Below are positions 1 through 8,142 of a DNA stretch of 64,000 bases, piece by piece. The DNA comes from Paenibacillus sp. BSR1-1 (lineage in GTDB: Bacteria; Bacillota; Bacilli; Bacillales; Cytobacillaceae), in contig NZ_JAQMWQ010000005.1 in assembly GCF_030403775.1 (NCBI RefSeq), forward strand, positions 1-64,000, written 5' to 3'. Both the position numbers and the translations under genes were made by a program. Each line of letters starts with the position of its first letter. Positions within the stretch are counted from its first letter, which is position 1. The notes beneath the pieces are model-generated. The model was not told the DNA's origin and did not search any database. It saw nothing but the letters and a program-made list of their open reading frames with translations.

Positions 1-111
1 TAACTCCTTAGAGAGAGTCAGATAGCTACCATCACCATTTAAATATCTTTCAACTGCTAAACGCCTGAATTCCTCTGTATAGGATTGAAATTTTGTCCCC
101 TTTTTAGCCAT
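1..111 (-). CDS. IS3-type transposase OrfA, N-terminal part (cut by window edge)
   Basis: The minus strand encodes 37 residues, starting MAKKGTKFQSYTEEFRRLAV, with no stop before the window edge. The basic start followed by a Y-x-x-E-F-R-x-x-A-V motif is typical of the helix-turn-helix OrfA of IS3-family elements. A strong ribosome binding site (GGAGGGG) precedes the ATG. The leader carries a hairpin at 144-166. The terminus of the element probably lies between about 170 and 200, but the other end is not visible, so neither repeats nor target duplication can be shown. Whether the element is intact is unknown. Confidence 0.7.
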   Translation of the reverse strand, partial: MAKKGTKFQSYTEEFRRLAVERYLNGDGSYLTLSKEL

Positions 112-143
112 TAAAAATCCCCTCCAAGTAGTAGTGTATCATT

Positions 144-166
144 CCCGCCAAATAGCGGGCTTTTTT
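144..166 (+). terminator. Hairpin with T-run at the end of the IS element
   Basis: CCCGC (144-148) pairs with GCGGG (155-159) and is followed by a run of T (161-166) on the plus strand. On the other strand it lies in the leader of the transposase gene, where such structures often limit transcription from outside. Confidence 0.5.
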
Positions 167-271
167 ACACTGTCTACTTAAAGGGGATAATATCATATTG
201 CAGGTTTTTTCTTTTGAAATCATTTTTTCAAATCTCTTTCATATGTTACATATAAAATGGAGGGAGATATA

Positions 272-1459
272 ATGGAGATAATTGTACGCTCCGGAGATAC
301 CATGTCATATTTAAGTAATTTGTTTATGGTACCGCTTGAACTCATTATCGATTCCAACCTGGATGTCGACCCAATTCAATTAAAAGTCTCAGAAAAAATA
401 CTTATGCCTGGATATATTTCTGTACCATATACCATTAAAAAAGATGATACCTTTTGGAAAATTGCCCGTTCTAAAAATATACCCGTAGATGCCATTCATT
501 TATTAAATCAAAACCTGGATTCTAAAAAGTTAACATTGGGTAAAACGATGTACTTGCCTGAAAGGATTACTAAACCCAATACCTCAGCAAAGGCGGGCTG
601 CGATTATAAGAGTTTAGTTAAGATAATTAATCATTTACAAAAGGTATACCCATTTATAAAAGTTTCTGTAATCGGAAACAGTGTACTTGGAAATTCGATT
701 CATGAAATCCGGATTGGAAAGGGTGCTAAAAAAGTACATATGAATGCCTCTTTCCATGCAAATGAATGGATTACAACTTTGGTGCTGATGATTTTGTTAA
801 ATCAGTATCTGCTATCCTTAACAAATGGAAGCTTAATTGAAGGGAAGAATACTCTTGAACTATATCAAAATGTAGAATTGTCTATCGTTCCAATGGTTAA
901 TCCCGATGGAGTGGATTTGGTTTTAAACGGACCTCCTATTAGTTTAAGAGACGAAGTCATCAGCATCAATGAAGGTACAGATGATTTTATTCATTGGAAA
1001 GCCAATATCCGGGGCATTGATTTAAATAATCAATTTCCGGCTAACTGGGATATTTGTAAACAAAATAAGCGGCCCAAATCACCAGCGCCAAGGGACTATC
1101 CAGGCGATTTGCCGTTAACGGAACCAGAAGCTATCGCCATGGCTGACTTGGCAAAAAATAACCCATTTAATCGTGTATTAGCGTTCCATACCCAAGGGGA
1201 GGAGTTTTATTGGGGCTATGAAGGCTTTGAACCTGCTGAATCAGAGACAATTGCTAAAGAATTTGAAAAAGTAAGCGGTTATGAGGCGATTCGCTATGTA
1301 AATAGCCATGCAGGATATAAGGACTGGTTTATTCAGGAGTTTAAACAGCCAGGGTTTACGTTGGAGTTAGGAAAAGGAATAAACCCCCTGCCGCTATCGC
1401 AATTTCCAGAAATATTGAAACGGGCCGAAGCAATATTTTTAGCAGCCCTTTATTTATAA
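272..1459 (+). CDS. yqgT: LysM-M14 gamma-D-glutamyl-L-diamino acid endopeptidase (YqgT-like)
   Basis: Protein of 395 residues. Two LysM repeats occupy about residues 1-95 (IVRSGDT... and YTIKKDDT...), which bind peptidoglycan. An M14 zinc carboxypeptidase domain follows. The visible zinc motif is H-A-N-E in SFHANEW, with NPDGVDL and RGIDLNNQFP for substrate binding, a third zinc His in AFHTQGEE, and the catalytic Glu in FTLELGKG. It should cleave the D-Glu-diaminopimelate bond in cell-wall peptides. I chose ATG 272 because GGAGGG (259-264) is correctly spaced for it, whereas the upstream in-frame ATG at 257 overlaps that site. B. subtilis YqgT has the same architecture and neighbour. Confidence 0.9.
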   Translation: MEIIVRSGDTMSYLSNLFMVPLELIIDSNLDVDPIQLKVSEKILMPGYISVPYTIKKDDTFWKIARSKNIPVDAIHLLNQNLDSKKLTLGKTMYLPERITKPNTSAKAGCDYKSLVKIINHLQKVYPFIKVSVIGNSVLGNSIHEIRIGKGAKKVHMNASFHANEWITTLVLMILLNQYLLSLTNGSLIEGKNTLELYQNVELSIVPMVNPDGVDLVLNGPPISLRDEVISINEGTDDFIHWKANIRGIDLNNQFPANWDICKQNKRPKSPAPRDYPGDLPLTEPEAIAMADLAKNNPFNRVLAFHTQGEEFYWGYEGFEPAESETIAKEFEKVSGYEAIRYVNSHAGYKDWFIQEFKQPGFTLELGKGINPLPLSQFPEILKRAEAIFLAALYL

Positions 1460-1554
1460 ATTTAGTAAGCTCATTACTTGTATTGTCCGTTTATTCTCAT
1501 TAAAATTAATTATCATTATAAAAAAAGCAAAAGAGGGATACAAGGAGGGGGAAG

Positions 1555-2697
1555 ATGATTCAGTTAAAGAGAAAAGTGTCCTATCAAAATCATACTTTGT
1601 CCATACTATTGATTGTTATGACCCTCCTTTTAAGTGCCTGCGTGAATAAAGAACCGCAGAAATCAAAGACTTCAGCTAAACCAAATAAGAGCAAAACTTC
1701 TACTACAGAACAAAGAACAGAATGGAAGCTGCCTGTTTCACCACCAGAAGGTGAATTTTACAAATTTGCAGGGTGGATCTCAGATACCGAAGTCCTCTAT
1801 ATAACAAACGTCGAGCAGACTTCCAATGTCTACCGATATCATTTATTAACCGGCAAAAGTGATTTAATTTATAAAAGTAAGTATCCAATCGTTACTGTTG
1901 AAATTAGTCCATCAAAAAATTATATATTAATTCATTCCTCTCCATCTTCGTATGAGGGCTTAGTTACAATAATCGATGCTAAGGGTTCACAAAAACTAAA
2001 TGAATCATTTCCCTCTCATGAGTTAGAGTTTGAGTGGAATCCATATAACGAGTCACAAATACTCGTTACCAAATTTGCAGAAGATTGGACTTTCTCTGTT
2101 TCATTACTGGACATCGAAAATTCAAAAACAAAAGAGCTTTCCATACCTCAGCCATTTATTAAATGGATGAACGAGGATGAAATAGCTTTCTTAAATTGGG
2201 ATGAAAATAAACCTGCTTTATTTGCTCCACTTATCGGGATGAACCTGGATAATGAAAGGGAGAAACCAATATTTCCATCAGCCATTCATTTTTCAACATT
2301 TCGCCATTTAATTATGACCGTCACGGTGAGTAAGCAAGATCAATCTAAGGCTGCCTATTCCTTCTATAATCAAAGCAAAAAAGAAATATTTTCATTCTCT
2401 ATCCCGCAATTGACGAATTTCTCGGATTGGTTAGTTCCTTTTTATGATTACGATGAGAATAAGGGACAATTTATCACTCTTCAACCGCTGAGTAGTGGTG
2501 AAATTGATTCTTATATGAGTGGTTTTCAATTAGTATTATATGATGTTAAAAAGGGGAGCAAAAAAGTTATTATGGAAGGTTTAGATAACGAGCCCATCAC
2601 TATTTCACCATCCGGCGATGCCTTATTATTTGGAAACAGTTTTGAAAATATTATCGATTTAAAAGCAAAGAAAAAATATAAGATGATAAAAGAATGA
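1555..2697 (+). CDS. yqgU: YqgU-like lipoprotein
   Basis: Protein of 380 residues with a type II signal peptide: a hydrophobic run followed by the lipobox LLSAC around residue 29, then a Lys/Ser/Thr-rich linker. The rest reads as beta-rich repeats (aromatic strands such as FAGWISDTEVLYI, FIKWMNEDEIAFL and ISPSGDALLFG) resembling a beta-propeller. It follows yqgT as in B. subtilis, where YqgU is a lipoprotein of unknown function. An excellent AGGAGGGGG site lies just upstream, and a strong terminator follows. Confidence 0.85.
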   Translation: MIQLKRKVSYQNHTLSILLIVMTLLLSACVNKEPQKSKTSAKPNKSKTSTTEQRTEWKLPVSPPEGEFYKFAGWISDTEVLYITNVEQTSNVYRYHLLTGKSDLIYKSKYPIVTVEISPSKNYILIHSSPSSYEGLVTIIDAKGSQKLNESFPSHELEFEWNPYNESQILVTKFAEDWTFSVSLLDIENSKTKELSIPQPFIKWMNEDEIAFLNWDENKPALFAPLIGMNLDNEREKPIFPSAIHFSTFRHLIMTVTVSKQDQSKAAYSFYNQSKKEIFSFSIPQLTNFSDWLVPFYDYDENKGQFITLQPLSSGEIDSYMSGFQLVLYDVKKGSKKVIMEGLDNEPITISPSGDALLFGNSFENIIDLKAKKKYKMIKE

Positions 2698-2700
2698 CAT

Positions 2701-2734
2701 AAAAAAAAGACTGTCGGCTGACAGTCTTTTTTTT
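2701..2734. terminator. Bidirectional rho-independent terminator
   Basis: GACTGTC (2709-2715) and GACAGTC (2720-2726) form a stem with a GGCT loop, flanked by eight A and eight T. It serves the convergent yqgU and yqgW genes and touches the yqgW stop codon. Confidence 0.9.
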
Positions 2735-2909
2735 AATGTGTTCCAGTAGGGAAACCGTGTTCAACAATGGTCATAACGGTAAACCAGCCAAAAACAAGAA
2801 AGGATGCTACACCCCAAAATGCACCTAGCATATTTTTAGACTTTAGTGACCTTAATCCTCCAAATACAGCGAGCACGGTAATGAGAGCAAAAATGATAAC
2901 CAAACCCAT
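2733..2909 (-). CDS. yqgW: DUF2759-type small membrane protein (YqgW-like)
   Basis: Protein of 58 residues, starting MGLVIIFALITVLAVFGGLR and ending HGFPTGTH. It has two hydrophobic segments (about 2-18 and 29-49) separated by a short basic loop (RSLKSKN), so it is probably a small inner-membrane protein. AAAGGGGGA precedes the ATG. Size, hydropathy and position between yqgU and yqgX match B. subtilis YqgW. Function is unknown. Confidence 0.75.
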   Translation of the reverse strand: MGLVIIFALITVLAVFGGLRSLKSKNMLGAFWGVASFLVFGWFTVMTIVEHGFPTGTH

Positions 2910-3015
2910 GAGAAATCCCCCTTTATAAGTAATAAGCAGGCATGAAGCCTAAGTTTAAAAGAAAATTATGTAACAATATTATATACATTCGATTCCTATT
3001 TTATATTTTTTTCTT

Positions 3016-3492
3016 TCATTTGTCGAGGGCAAAAGTGACAACAATATCATATGCCCTGGCAATTTTGTGAATCAGTTCAATATTGTTCTTATCAATAAAG
3101 AAAAGAGCTGACCCATTTTCCCTTGTTTCAAATACTAGATGCTCCTCAAATTGATACATCGCCATCTGAATGTCATTTTGATTTCCCTTGGTAATACAGA
3201 AGGGAATGATATCAGACGCAAATAGACCGCAATGGTCTACGTCTAATTCAAGCGCATAATCCTCGAAAGTTGTGCTCTTTTTACCATTAGCCACAACGAA
3301 TAACGGGTGAATATGTTCAAAAAGTTCAGCAGCCTTTAATAATTCTTGAGCGAGGTTCGCCTCCTCATCTATAAGGTAAATAAAAAAGTTTCTAACATTC
3401 CAATTAATGTTGGTCTCTTCAAATAACAAATCATGAAATTCCGGGAAATCGGCAATTTCAGAATTAGCTTCGACTGCAAAAGCTTTTATCAT
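3016..3492 (-). CDS. Hypothetical acidic protein, 158 aa
   Basis: I do not recognise this protein. It has no signal peptide or membrane segment and is rich in acidic and aromatic residues, for example FEETNINWNVRNFFIYLIDE. The C-terminal half alternates short strands and helices. A good AAGGGGG site precedes the ATG. It is divergent from yqgX. The intact frame and codon use suggest a real gene; a small soluble alpha/beta fold is an inference. Confidence 0.6.
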   Translation of the reverse strand: MIKAFAVEANSEIADFPEFHDLLFEETNINWNVRNFFIYLIDEEANLAQELLKAAELFEHIHPLFVVANGKKSTTFEDYALELDVDHCGLFASDIIPFCITKGNQNDIQMAMYQFEEHLVFETRENGSALFFIDKNNIELIHKIARAYDIVVTFALDK

Positions 3493-3580
3493 TTTAGTAT
3501 CCCCCTTTTAAAGGCAATTCTTCCGCCTTCTTAATTAATAGTGTAAAATAATTGTATCTCAATTCCAATTTGGAGGAACA

Positions 3581-4222
3581 ATGAAAATGAAATGGCAGCA
3601 AATACCCTTAGGAAGTATACAAACCAATTGTTATATTGTTGAAAATCCGGATCGTGCTTGTTTAATTTTCGACCCGGGCGGTGAAGGGAAAAAACTGATT
3701 AATTTATTAACAAAGAGAGGCTTAAAGCCTGCTGCAATCATGCTTACCCATGCGCACTTTGACCATATTGGCGCAGTAAGTGAAGTAAGAGATTTTTATA
3801 ATATTCCCGTCTATATCCACAAACAGGAAGAAAAATGGCTCGGGGACCCAGCGCTAAATGGATCCGCCTTCTTTAGGTTAATTGAAGAAATTAGGGTTAA
3901 TCCCGCCGACCATCTTATTAAAAATGAAGGCGTAATGAAAATCGATGATTTTGAGTTTACTGTATTACATACACCAGGTCATTCACCTGGAAGTGTTTCT
4001 TATTATTTTGAAAAAGACGGGTTTGTCATCTCAGGAGATGCTCTGTTTCAAGGCAGTATCGGCCGAACAGATCTTCCAGGCGGAAATCAGGATCAACTGC
4101 TAAAAAGTATTCATGACAAGCTCTTAACATTGCCAGAGGAAACCTATGTACTATCAGGTCATGGTCCTGCAACAACGATTGTTGATGAAATGGACGGTAA
4201 TCCGTTTTTGAATGGGTTCTAA
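3581..4222 (+). CDS. yqgX: Metallo-beta-lactamase-fold hydrolase (YqgX, glyoxalase II-like)
   Basis: Protein of 213 residues. The binuclear zinc motif THAHFDHIG (H-x-H-x-D-H) is at about residues 57-65. Further metal ligands are in HTPGHSPGS, the Asp in ISGDALF, and the C-terminal SGHGP. It belongs to the glyoxalase II/hydroxyacylglutathione hydrolase branch; in Bacillus the substrate may be a bacillithiol thioester (inference). TGGAGGA lies upstream of ATG 3581; a second in-frame ATG at 3587 is possible. A perfect 15-bp hairpin follows. Confidence 0.9.
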   Translation: MKMKWQQIPLGSIQTNCYIVENPDRACLIFDPGGEGKKLINLLTKRGLKPAAIMLTHAHFDHIGAVSEVRDFYNIPVYIHKQEEKWLGDPALNGSAFFRLIEEIRVNPADHLIKNEGVMKIDDFEFTVLHTPGHSPGSVSYYFEKDGFVISGDALFQGSIGRTDLPGGNQDQLLKSIHDKLLTLPEETYVLSGHGPATTIVDEMDGNPFLNGF

Positions 4223-4224
4223 AT

Positions 4225-4259
4225 AGAAAGACCCTTCTCATAAAGAGAAGGGTCTTTCT
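4225..4259 (+). terminator. Perfect 15-bp hairpin after yqgX
   Basis: AGAAAGACCCTTCTC (4225-4239) pairs exactly with 4245-4259 across an ATAAA loop. There is no long T-run outside the stem, but T-rich pairing at its base makes it a plausible terminator. Confidence 0.75.
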
Positions 4260-4370
4260 GGGGGATGTTCTATTCATTCAAAATAATGGGAGGGGATATT
4301 GTTAAGCTACTAACTTTACAATATATTAAAGTTTTCACTATGTCAATAGTGGTAATTCAAAGGAGCAATG

Positions 4371-5462
4371 ATGGATAAATATTTACAGCAGCTAATGTCA
4401 AATTCACCAACTCGTTTAATATCCTATGCTGACTTTATTGGTGCAGCCCTTTATCATCCACAATTGGGATATTATATGAAAGATAAACAAAAAATTGGAC
4501 GTCTTGGCGATTTTATTACTACTAGTAATATCTCAGACGTATATGGCAGGCTAATCGCCAAATGGTTTTCACGAATATGTAAAATAGCGAACCTTGAACC
4601 TGTATTTTGCGAAATTGGGGCAGGGGATGGCAGATTTGCTCAATCTTTCTTGGAGGAATGGCATGAAACAATCCATACATCATTACAATACATTATTGTG
4701 GAAACAAGTCCCTTTCACCGAAACCTGCAAAAGGAATTACTAAAAAATTATCCTTCAGTGATCCAAATTGAGAACTTGATGGAGCTGCAAGCCTTTGAAG
4801 GGGTGATTTTTTCCAATGAACTCTTTGATGCACTTCCGGTTCATGTGATTGAAAAAGGTCATGGGCAGTTATTCGAGGTGATGGTCGGTTATCAAAGTGA
4901 AGGTCTTGTAGAGAAAAAGATACCTTTAGAAAATGAAGATATTCTCCGCTTTTTACGAGAAAGCGATCTAGCTTTGCGAGATAATCAACGGATAGAGATT
5001 CCTATAGCAATGGAAAAAATGTTGCAGAATATCTCGAATGTACTTTCCAAAGGATTTGTGGCAACGGCTGATTATGGATATACAAATGAAGAGTGGATGA
5101 ATCCCAGAAGGGCAGAGGGAAGCTTGAGAGGCTATTATCAACATAGGATGATAAATAATGTCCTAGAATATCCCGGTGAAATGGATATTACTACACATAT
5201 CCATTTTGATTATCTGATCCAAAAAGGGGAAGAAGTAAGTTTACGATTCTTAACAAAACTTAGGCAGGATGAATTTTTACTTAAAACGGGTATTCTTAAG
5301 GAACTAGAGGACCATTTTGACCCAAATCCTTTTTCAGAGGTTAGCAAAAGGAATAGGGCTATACGTAGTTTGATCATGCCATCGGGAATGAGTTCTTACT
5401 TTCATATTATTATTCAACAAAAAGCTCTTCAATTAAGTGAAAGTGATCTATTCTCCGTATAA
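4371..5462 (+). CDS. MidA/NDUFAF7-family SAM-dependent methyltransferase
   Basis: Protein of about 363 residues. LISYADFIGAALYHPQLGYY, followed by a G-D-F-I-T-T-S motif, is the family signature. The SAM-binding loop is FCEIGAGDGRFAQS, and FSNELFDALPVHV matches the motif conserved in COG1565. In mitochondria the relative NDUFAF7 methylates an arginine in complex I; the bacterial substrate is unknown. AAAGGAG is five bases from ATG 4371 but only two from the ATG at 4368, so I prefer 4371. Confidence 0.8.
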   Translation: MDKYLQQLMSNSPTRLISYADFIGAALYHPQLGYYMKDKQKIGRLGDFITTSNISDVYGRLIAKWFSRICKIANLEPVFCEIGAGDGRFAQSFLEEWHETIHTSLQYIIVETSPFHRNLQKELLKNYPSVIQIENLMELQAFEGVIFSNELFDALPVHVIEKGHGQLFEVMVGYQSEGLVEKKIPLENEDILRFLRESDLALRDNQRIEIPIAMEKMLQNISNVLSKGFVATADYGYTNEEWMNPRRAEGSLRGYYQHRMINNVLEYPGEMDITTHIHFDYLIQKGEEVSLRFLTKLRQDEFLLKTGILKELEDHFDPNPFSEVSKRNRAIRSLIMPSGMSSYFHIIIQQKALQLSESDLFSV

Positions 5463-5467
5463 AAAAT

Positions 5468-5494
5468 AAAAACGCCGGTTTTAACGGCGTTTTT
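5468..5494. terminator. Bidirectional terminator
   Basis: AAAAACGCCG (5468-5477) pairs with CGGCGTTTTT (5485-5494). It lies between the convergent methyltransferase gene and yqgY. Confidence 0.9.
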
Positions 5495-5502
5495 ATTTTT
5501 TC

Positions 5503-5745
5503 TTATTCTCCGCCACCAAGTGGCATCATGAACGTTGTCCAATATGTAAAGCCAGCGAAGAAAATAGTTAAATATGCTCCGAAAACATACAAATACATAC
5601 GCTCGGAAAGTTTAAGATAACTTAACAGAACAAAGAATCCTGTTTGGGCTAAGAAAAGCATAGCTGTCTTATCCAAATCACCAAGATATAACATAACGGT
5701 GAAAATGCCCGTCCAGAAACCACAAACTCTGAACATGCGATCCAT
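5503..5745 (-). CDS. yqgY: DUF2626 membrane protein (YqgY-like)
   Basis: Protein of 80 residues, starting MDRMFRVCGFWTGIFTVMLY. It has two or three hydrophobic segments, with LGDLDKTAMLFLAQTGFF and YVFGAYLTIFFAGFTYW. This matches the DUF2626 family (B. subtilis YqgY) in length and motif. It is a small inner-membrane protein of unknown function. AAAGGAGGG precedes the ATG. Confidence 0.85.
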   Translation of the reverse strand: MDRMFRVCGFWTGIFTVMLYLGDLDKTAMLFLAQTGFFVLLSYLKLSERMYLYVFGAYLTIFFAGFTYWTTFMMPLGGGE

Positions 5746-5827
5746 ATGTATCCCTCCTTTTACCCTACGATACCATCATTACAATATTATAAAGAAAAGG
5801 AGGTGCAATGTAAATAATGGTTTCGAA

Positions 5828-6526
5828 TTAGTTTGTGACAAGTGCTTGATAAGAACAGGTTTCACAACCGGAAATCATATTTTCTTTTTCAATCAACTCT
5901 ACCGATTCAAAAAGAGCTCCAAACATTCCTTTTAAAAATTCATGGTGCATACTGCAAACTGTTTCCGTATGTTCTTCAGCCACTTCTTTAAAAGGACAAT
6001 TAAAAATTTGGAAGTATATTTTGGTTTTTTCGCCATTTGCTTCAAATTCCGGATAAAAACCTGCGAGTGTTGCTGCACTCTTTAATATATTTAGCTTTTG
6101 CTCGAATTCTAATTCTTCACCAAGTGAACTTTTTGTCATTTCCTGCTCAATAATTTCTGCACCAAACCGTTTTCCTGTTAAGAAAAGGGCTTCTCTGCCA
6201 GCCTCCCCAAGGGAAATCATGGTTTGAATCGCAACCTTCGAAAGGAGCATATAGTCGCGGTATGGAAAATGCAGCTGAATAACATCATCAGATAAGCGAT
6301 ATAATCTGCTGGGTCTGCCGCCTTTACCCGTTTTTTTTGTTTCGGATGCCAACATGTTGACATCTTCAAGCTTTGATAAATGTAGTCTTGCCACATTTGG
6401 ATGAATATTAAAATTATCTGCCACTTCTTGAACAGTTACTTCTTGATGGCGTTTCGTAATGTATTGATAAATGTAGTACCTCGTTGGATCTGACAAAACG
6501 TTTGTAATCTTTAAAGTTTGTTCCAT
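5828..6526 (-). CDS. Winged-helix regulator with C-terminal four-Cys motif (SufR/ArsR-like)
   Basis: Protein of 232 residues. An N-terminal winged helix covers about residues 8-85 (LSDPTRYYIYQYI, then VQEVADNFNIHPNVARLHLS as recognition region, then the wing GKGGRPSRLYRLS). The C-terminal domain has four cysteines in NCPF, VCSMHHEF and GCETC, roughly C-x13-C-x29-C-x2-C. This layout resembles SufR-type regulators that hold an iron-sulfur cluster, so a metal or Fe-S sensor is inferred. I start at the internal ATG because GAGGTG lies eight bases upstream; the longer in-frame start has no site. Confidence 0.75.
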   Translation of the reverse strand: MEQTLKITNVLSDPTRYYIYQYITKRHQEVTVQEVADNFNIHPNVARLHLSKLEDVNMLASETKKTGKGGRPSRLYRLSDDVIQLHFPYRDYMLLSKVAIQTMISLGEAGREALFLTGKRFGAEIIEQEMTKSSLGEELEFEQKLNILKSAATLAGFYPEFEANGEKTKIYFQIFNCPFKEVAEEHTETVCSMHHEFLKGMFGALFESVELIEKENMISGCETCSYQALVTN

Positions 6527-6724
6527 CTCTTGTTCACCTCGGACCCCATAATTTATTCCATTATAATACAGCAATAATAAAGAGGGAATGAGGTTAACAA
6601 GGTAAACACTATATGTTTAGAAAATGTTCACAATTATGGACTTTATATTGTAACAATATTAATTTTGGGTTGAAATTGAACTATGAATTATTAGGGCAAT
6701 ATGTTTTTTATTGGAATGTATATT

Positions 6725-6756
6725 AAAAAAGAGAAGCGGTCATGAACGACCGCTTC
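6725..6756 (-). terminator. Terminator of the comG operon
   Basis: GAAGCGGTC (6733-6741) pairs with GACCGCTTC (6748-6756). On the minus strand it is followed by a T-rich run. It ends the comGA to yqzE transcription unit. Confidence 0.85.
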
Positions 6757-6942
6757 TTATATTTTCCTTCTTTTCTTAACTTCGGTGTATAGGATATAAG
6801 GGAGAATTCCAAACCAACGATACCAAAAGGATGCTCTTCCGTCTTTACGTTCTTGACGTATACGTTGCCTTTCCTCTTTTGGCTGGTCTGCATATTTAAC
6901 AATCGTTTGTGTCATATATTTTACATAATCATTTGTTTTCAT
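6757..6942 (-). CDS. yqzE: YqzE family small protein
   Basis: Protein of 61 residues, starting MKTNDYVKYMTQTIVKYADQ and ending with a basic tail KKRRKI. This matches YqzE, the small protein downstream of comGG in B. subtilis. A short hydrophobic stretch (FGILPYILYT) may contact the membrane. The start follows AGGTG with correct spacing; the longer in-frame start begins before that site. Role in competence is unknown. Confidence 0.85.
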   Translation of the reverse strand: MKTNDYVKYMTQTIVKYADQPKEERQRIRQERKDGRASFWYRWFGILPYILYTEVKKRRKI

Positions 6943-7002
6943 GGACACACCTGCCTTTTTGTACACATATAAGTATGTCCAAGATTTATTATTTCAAACA
7001 AA

Positions 7003-7389
7003 TTAATTCATTTTTTCTACCCATTTTATTAACTTTTTTGTTCTCGTATCAAAATATCCTATCCCATATACCGTTTCTCCAGAGTATAGATTAAGCGTAA
7101 AATTGACCTTCTGAACATACATTAAAGGAGTTTCCGCCTGATATCCCAAATTGCCCTTTTGATAAACGAGCGTTCCTTTTAAAGGTATTGCTCCGGCTGA
7201 TTGGAACAGATTCTCAATTTTTTTCACTGATGAGAGAAAATAAAACTCTTCCTGCAGAATTGTGGCCGTTTCATGACCCATTTTTCTTTCGGATAGTAAT
7301 TGATCAATATGGATTGAGAGAAACATAAGAAAAAGGATCACCAAGCAAAGTGTTAAAGGATAGGTAAATCCACTTTGCCTATTTTTCAT
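7003..7389 (-). CDS. comGG: Competence minor pseudopilin ComGG
   Basis: Protein of 128 residues. The N-terminus QSGFTYPLTLCLVILFLMFL is a hydrophobic pilin-like helix after a short basic leader. The remainder is a small globular domain. It is the last pilin gene of the comG operon and its ATG overlaps the comGF stop by four bases, showing translational coupling. ComGG lacks the canonical prepilin peptidase site in B. subtilis, which agrees with the divergent motif here. The protein caps or assembles the DNA-uptake pilus. Confidence 0.85.
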   Translation of the reverse strand: MKNRQSGFTYPLTLCLVILFLMFLSIHIDQLLSERKMGHETATILQEEFYFLSSVKKIENLFQSAGAIPLKGTLVYQKGNLGYQAETPLMYVQKVNFTLNLYSGETVYGIGYFDTRTKKLIKWVEKMN

Positions 7390-7817
7390 GGGGCTGCATT
7401 CCAATTCACTATGGAATAAGCAATCACTGAATAATCCTTCCCAGAAAGATCCTTAACCGTTACTTTTACAGAATTGTTTTGAATGGAAAAGGAATACTGA
7501 GATACATTTTGCAGAAGAATTTCATGTCCGGTGGAATCGACCCTCCTGCGCAGATTGGATCCATATTTCTCATACTGAATCGTTTCTCCGTCCTTTGTGA
7601 GGATTAATCGGCCAGAAATAACTTGGGCCTTTGTGGACAATCGGATTTCTTTTTTTATCTGATTGCAAAAAACTTCCCACTCCAAAGATTGTAATTCTGC
7701 TTGCGAATCTTTGCTGTTAAACAAAATTTGAAAAATAGGCATCATAAAAAAAGCTAGGACAGAAAAAATAGAAAGGGCGATGAGCACTTCGATGAGCGTA
7801 AAAGCTTTATTATTCAA
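7386..7817 (-). CDS. comGF: Competence minor pseudopilin ComGF
   Basis: Pilin motif KAFTLIEVLIALSIFSVLAF lies near the N-terminus, followed by a soluble domain of about 110 residues. I propose the TTG at 7817-7815, which overlaps the comGE stop by eight bases and puts the pilin motif three residues from the start. The open frame extends to 7919, but that would overlap comGE by 110 bases and add a leader that is too long. The initiation codon is therefore uncertain. The protein is a minor component of the competence pilus. Confidence 0.8.
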   Translation of the reverse strand: MNNKAFTLIEVLIALSIFSVLAFFMMPIFQILFNSKDSQAELQSLEWEVFCNQIKKEIRLSTKAQVISGRLILTKDGETIQYEKYGSNLRRRVDSTGHEILLQNVSQYSFSIQNNSVKVTVKDLSGKDYSVIAYSIVNWNAAP

Positions 7818-8142
7818 GTAGGCTGCAAATTTCGGTTTGTTTATGGATTGAACCGTCCTCAACTCTAACGCACACCTCCTTGTACTGGCTGTTTTCAGTC
7901 CAATTGATTTTGTACTCAATGCTATTGTGATTAACTGAGTAATTTAAGAAAACGGGATTGTTATTTAATTGTGCTTGCAGCTCCTCAAACATGATTTGAC
8001 GGGCCTTTTTTTCAATTTCCAGTGTTCTGGCTTGGGCTCTTATATCGATTAATAAAGGGATCAAAAACAGACAAATCATTAAAAGGGCTGAAAGCGATAA
8101 TAATAGTTCCAGCAAAAAAAATCCATTATTTTTCCGTAACAT
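7810..8142 (-). CDS. comGE: Competence minor pseudopilin ComGE
   Basis: Protein of 110 residues starting MLRKNNGFFLLELLLSLSAL, a prepilin-like helix. AAAGGGA lies seven bases before the ATG, and the start overlaps the comGD end by 17 bases. The C-terminal half is a short globular domain with two Cys residues (VCVRVEDG and EICSLLE). It sits in the comGC-GD-GE-GF-GG order of B. subtilis and belongs to the minor pilin set that primes pilus assembly. Confidence 0.85.
   Translation of the reverse strand: MLRKNNGFFLLELLLSLSALLMICLFLIPLLIDIRAQARTLEIEKKARQIMFEELQAQLNNNPVFLNYSVNHNSIEYKINWTENSQYKEVCVRVEDGSIHKQTEICSLLE

Noticed and set aside
4026..4277. Minus-strand frame overlapping yqgX
   Set aside because: Runs through yqgX and its terminator hairpin with no ribosome site; it is a shadow of the real gene. 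The many other frames antisense to known genes were left out for the same reason.
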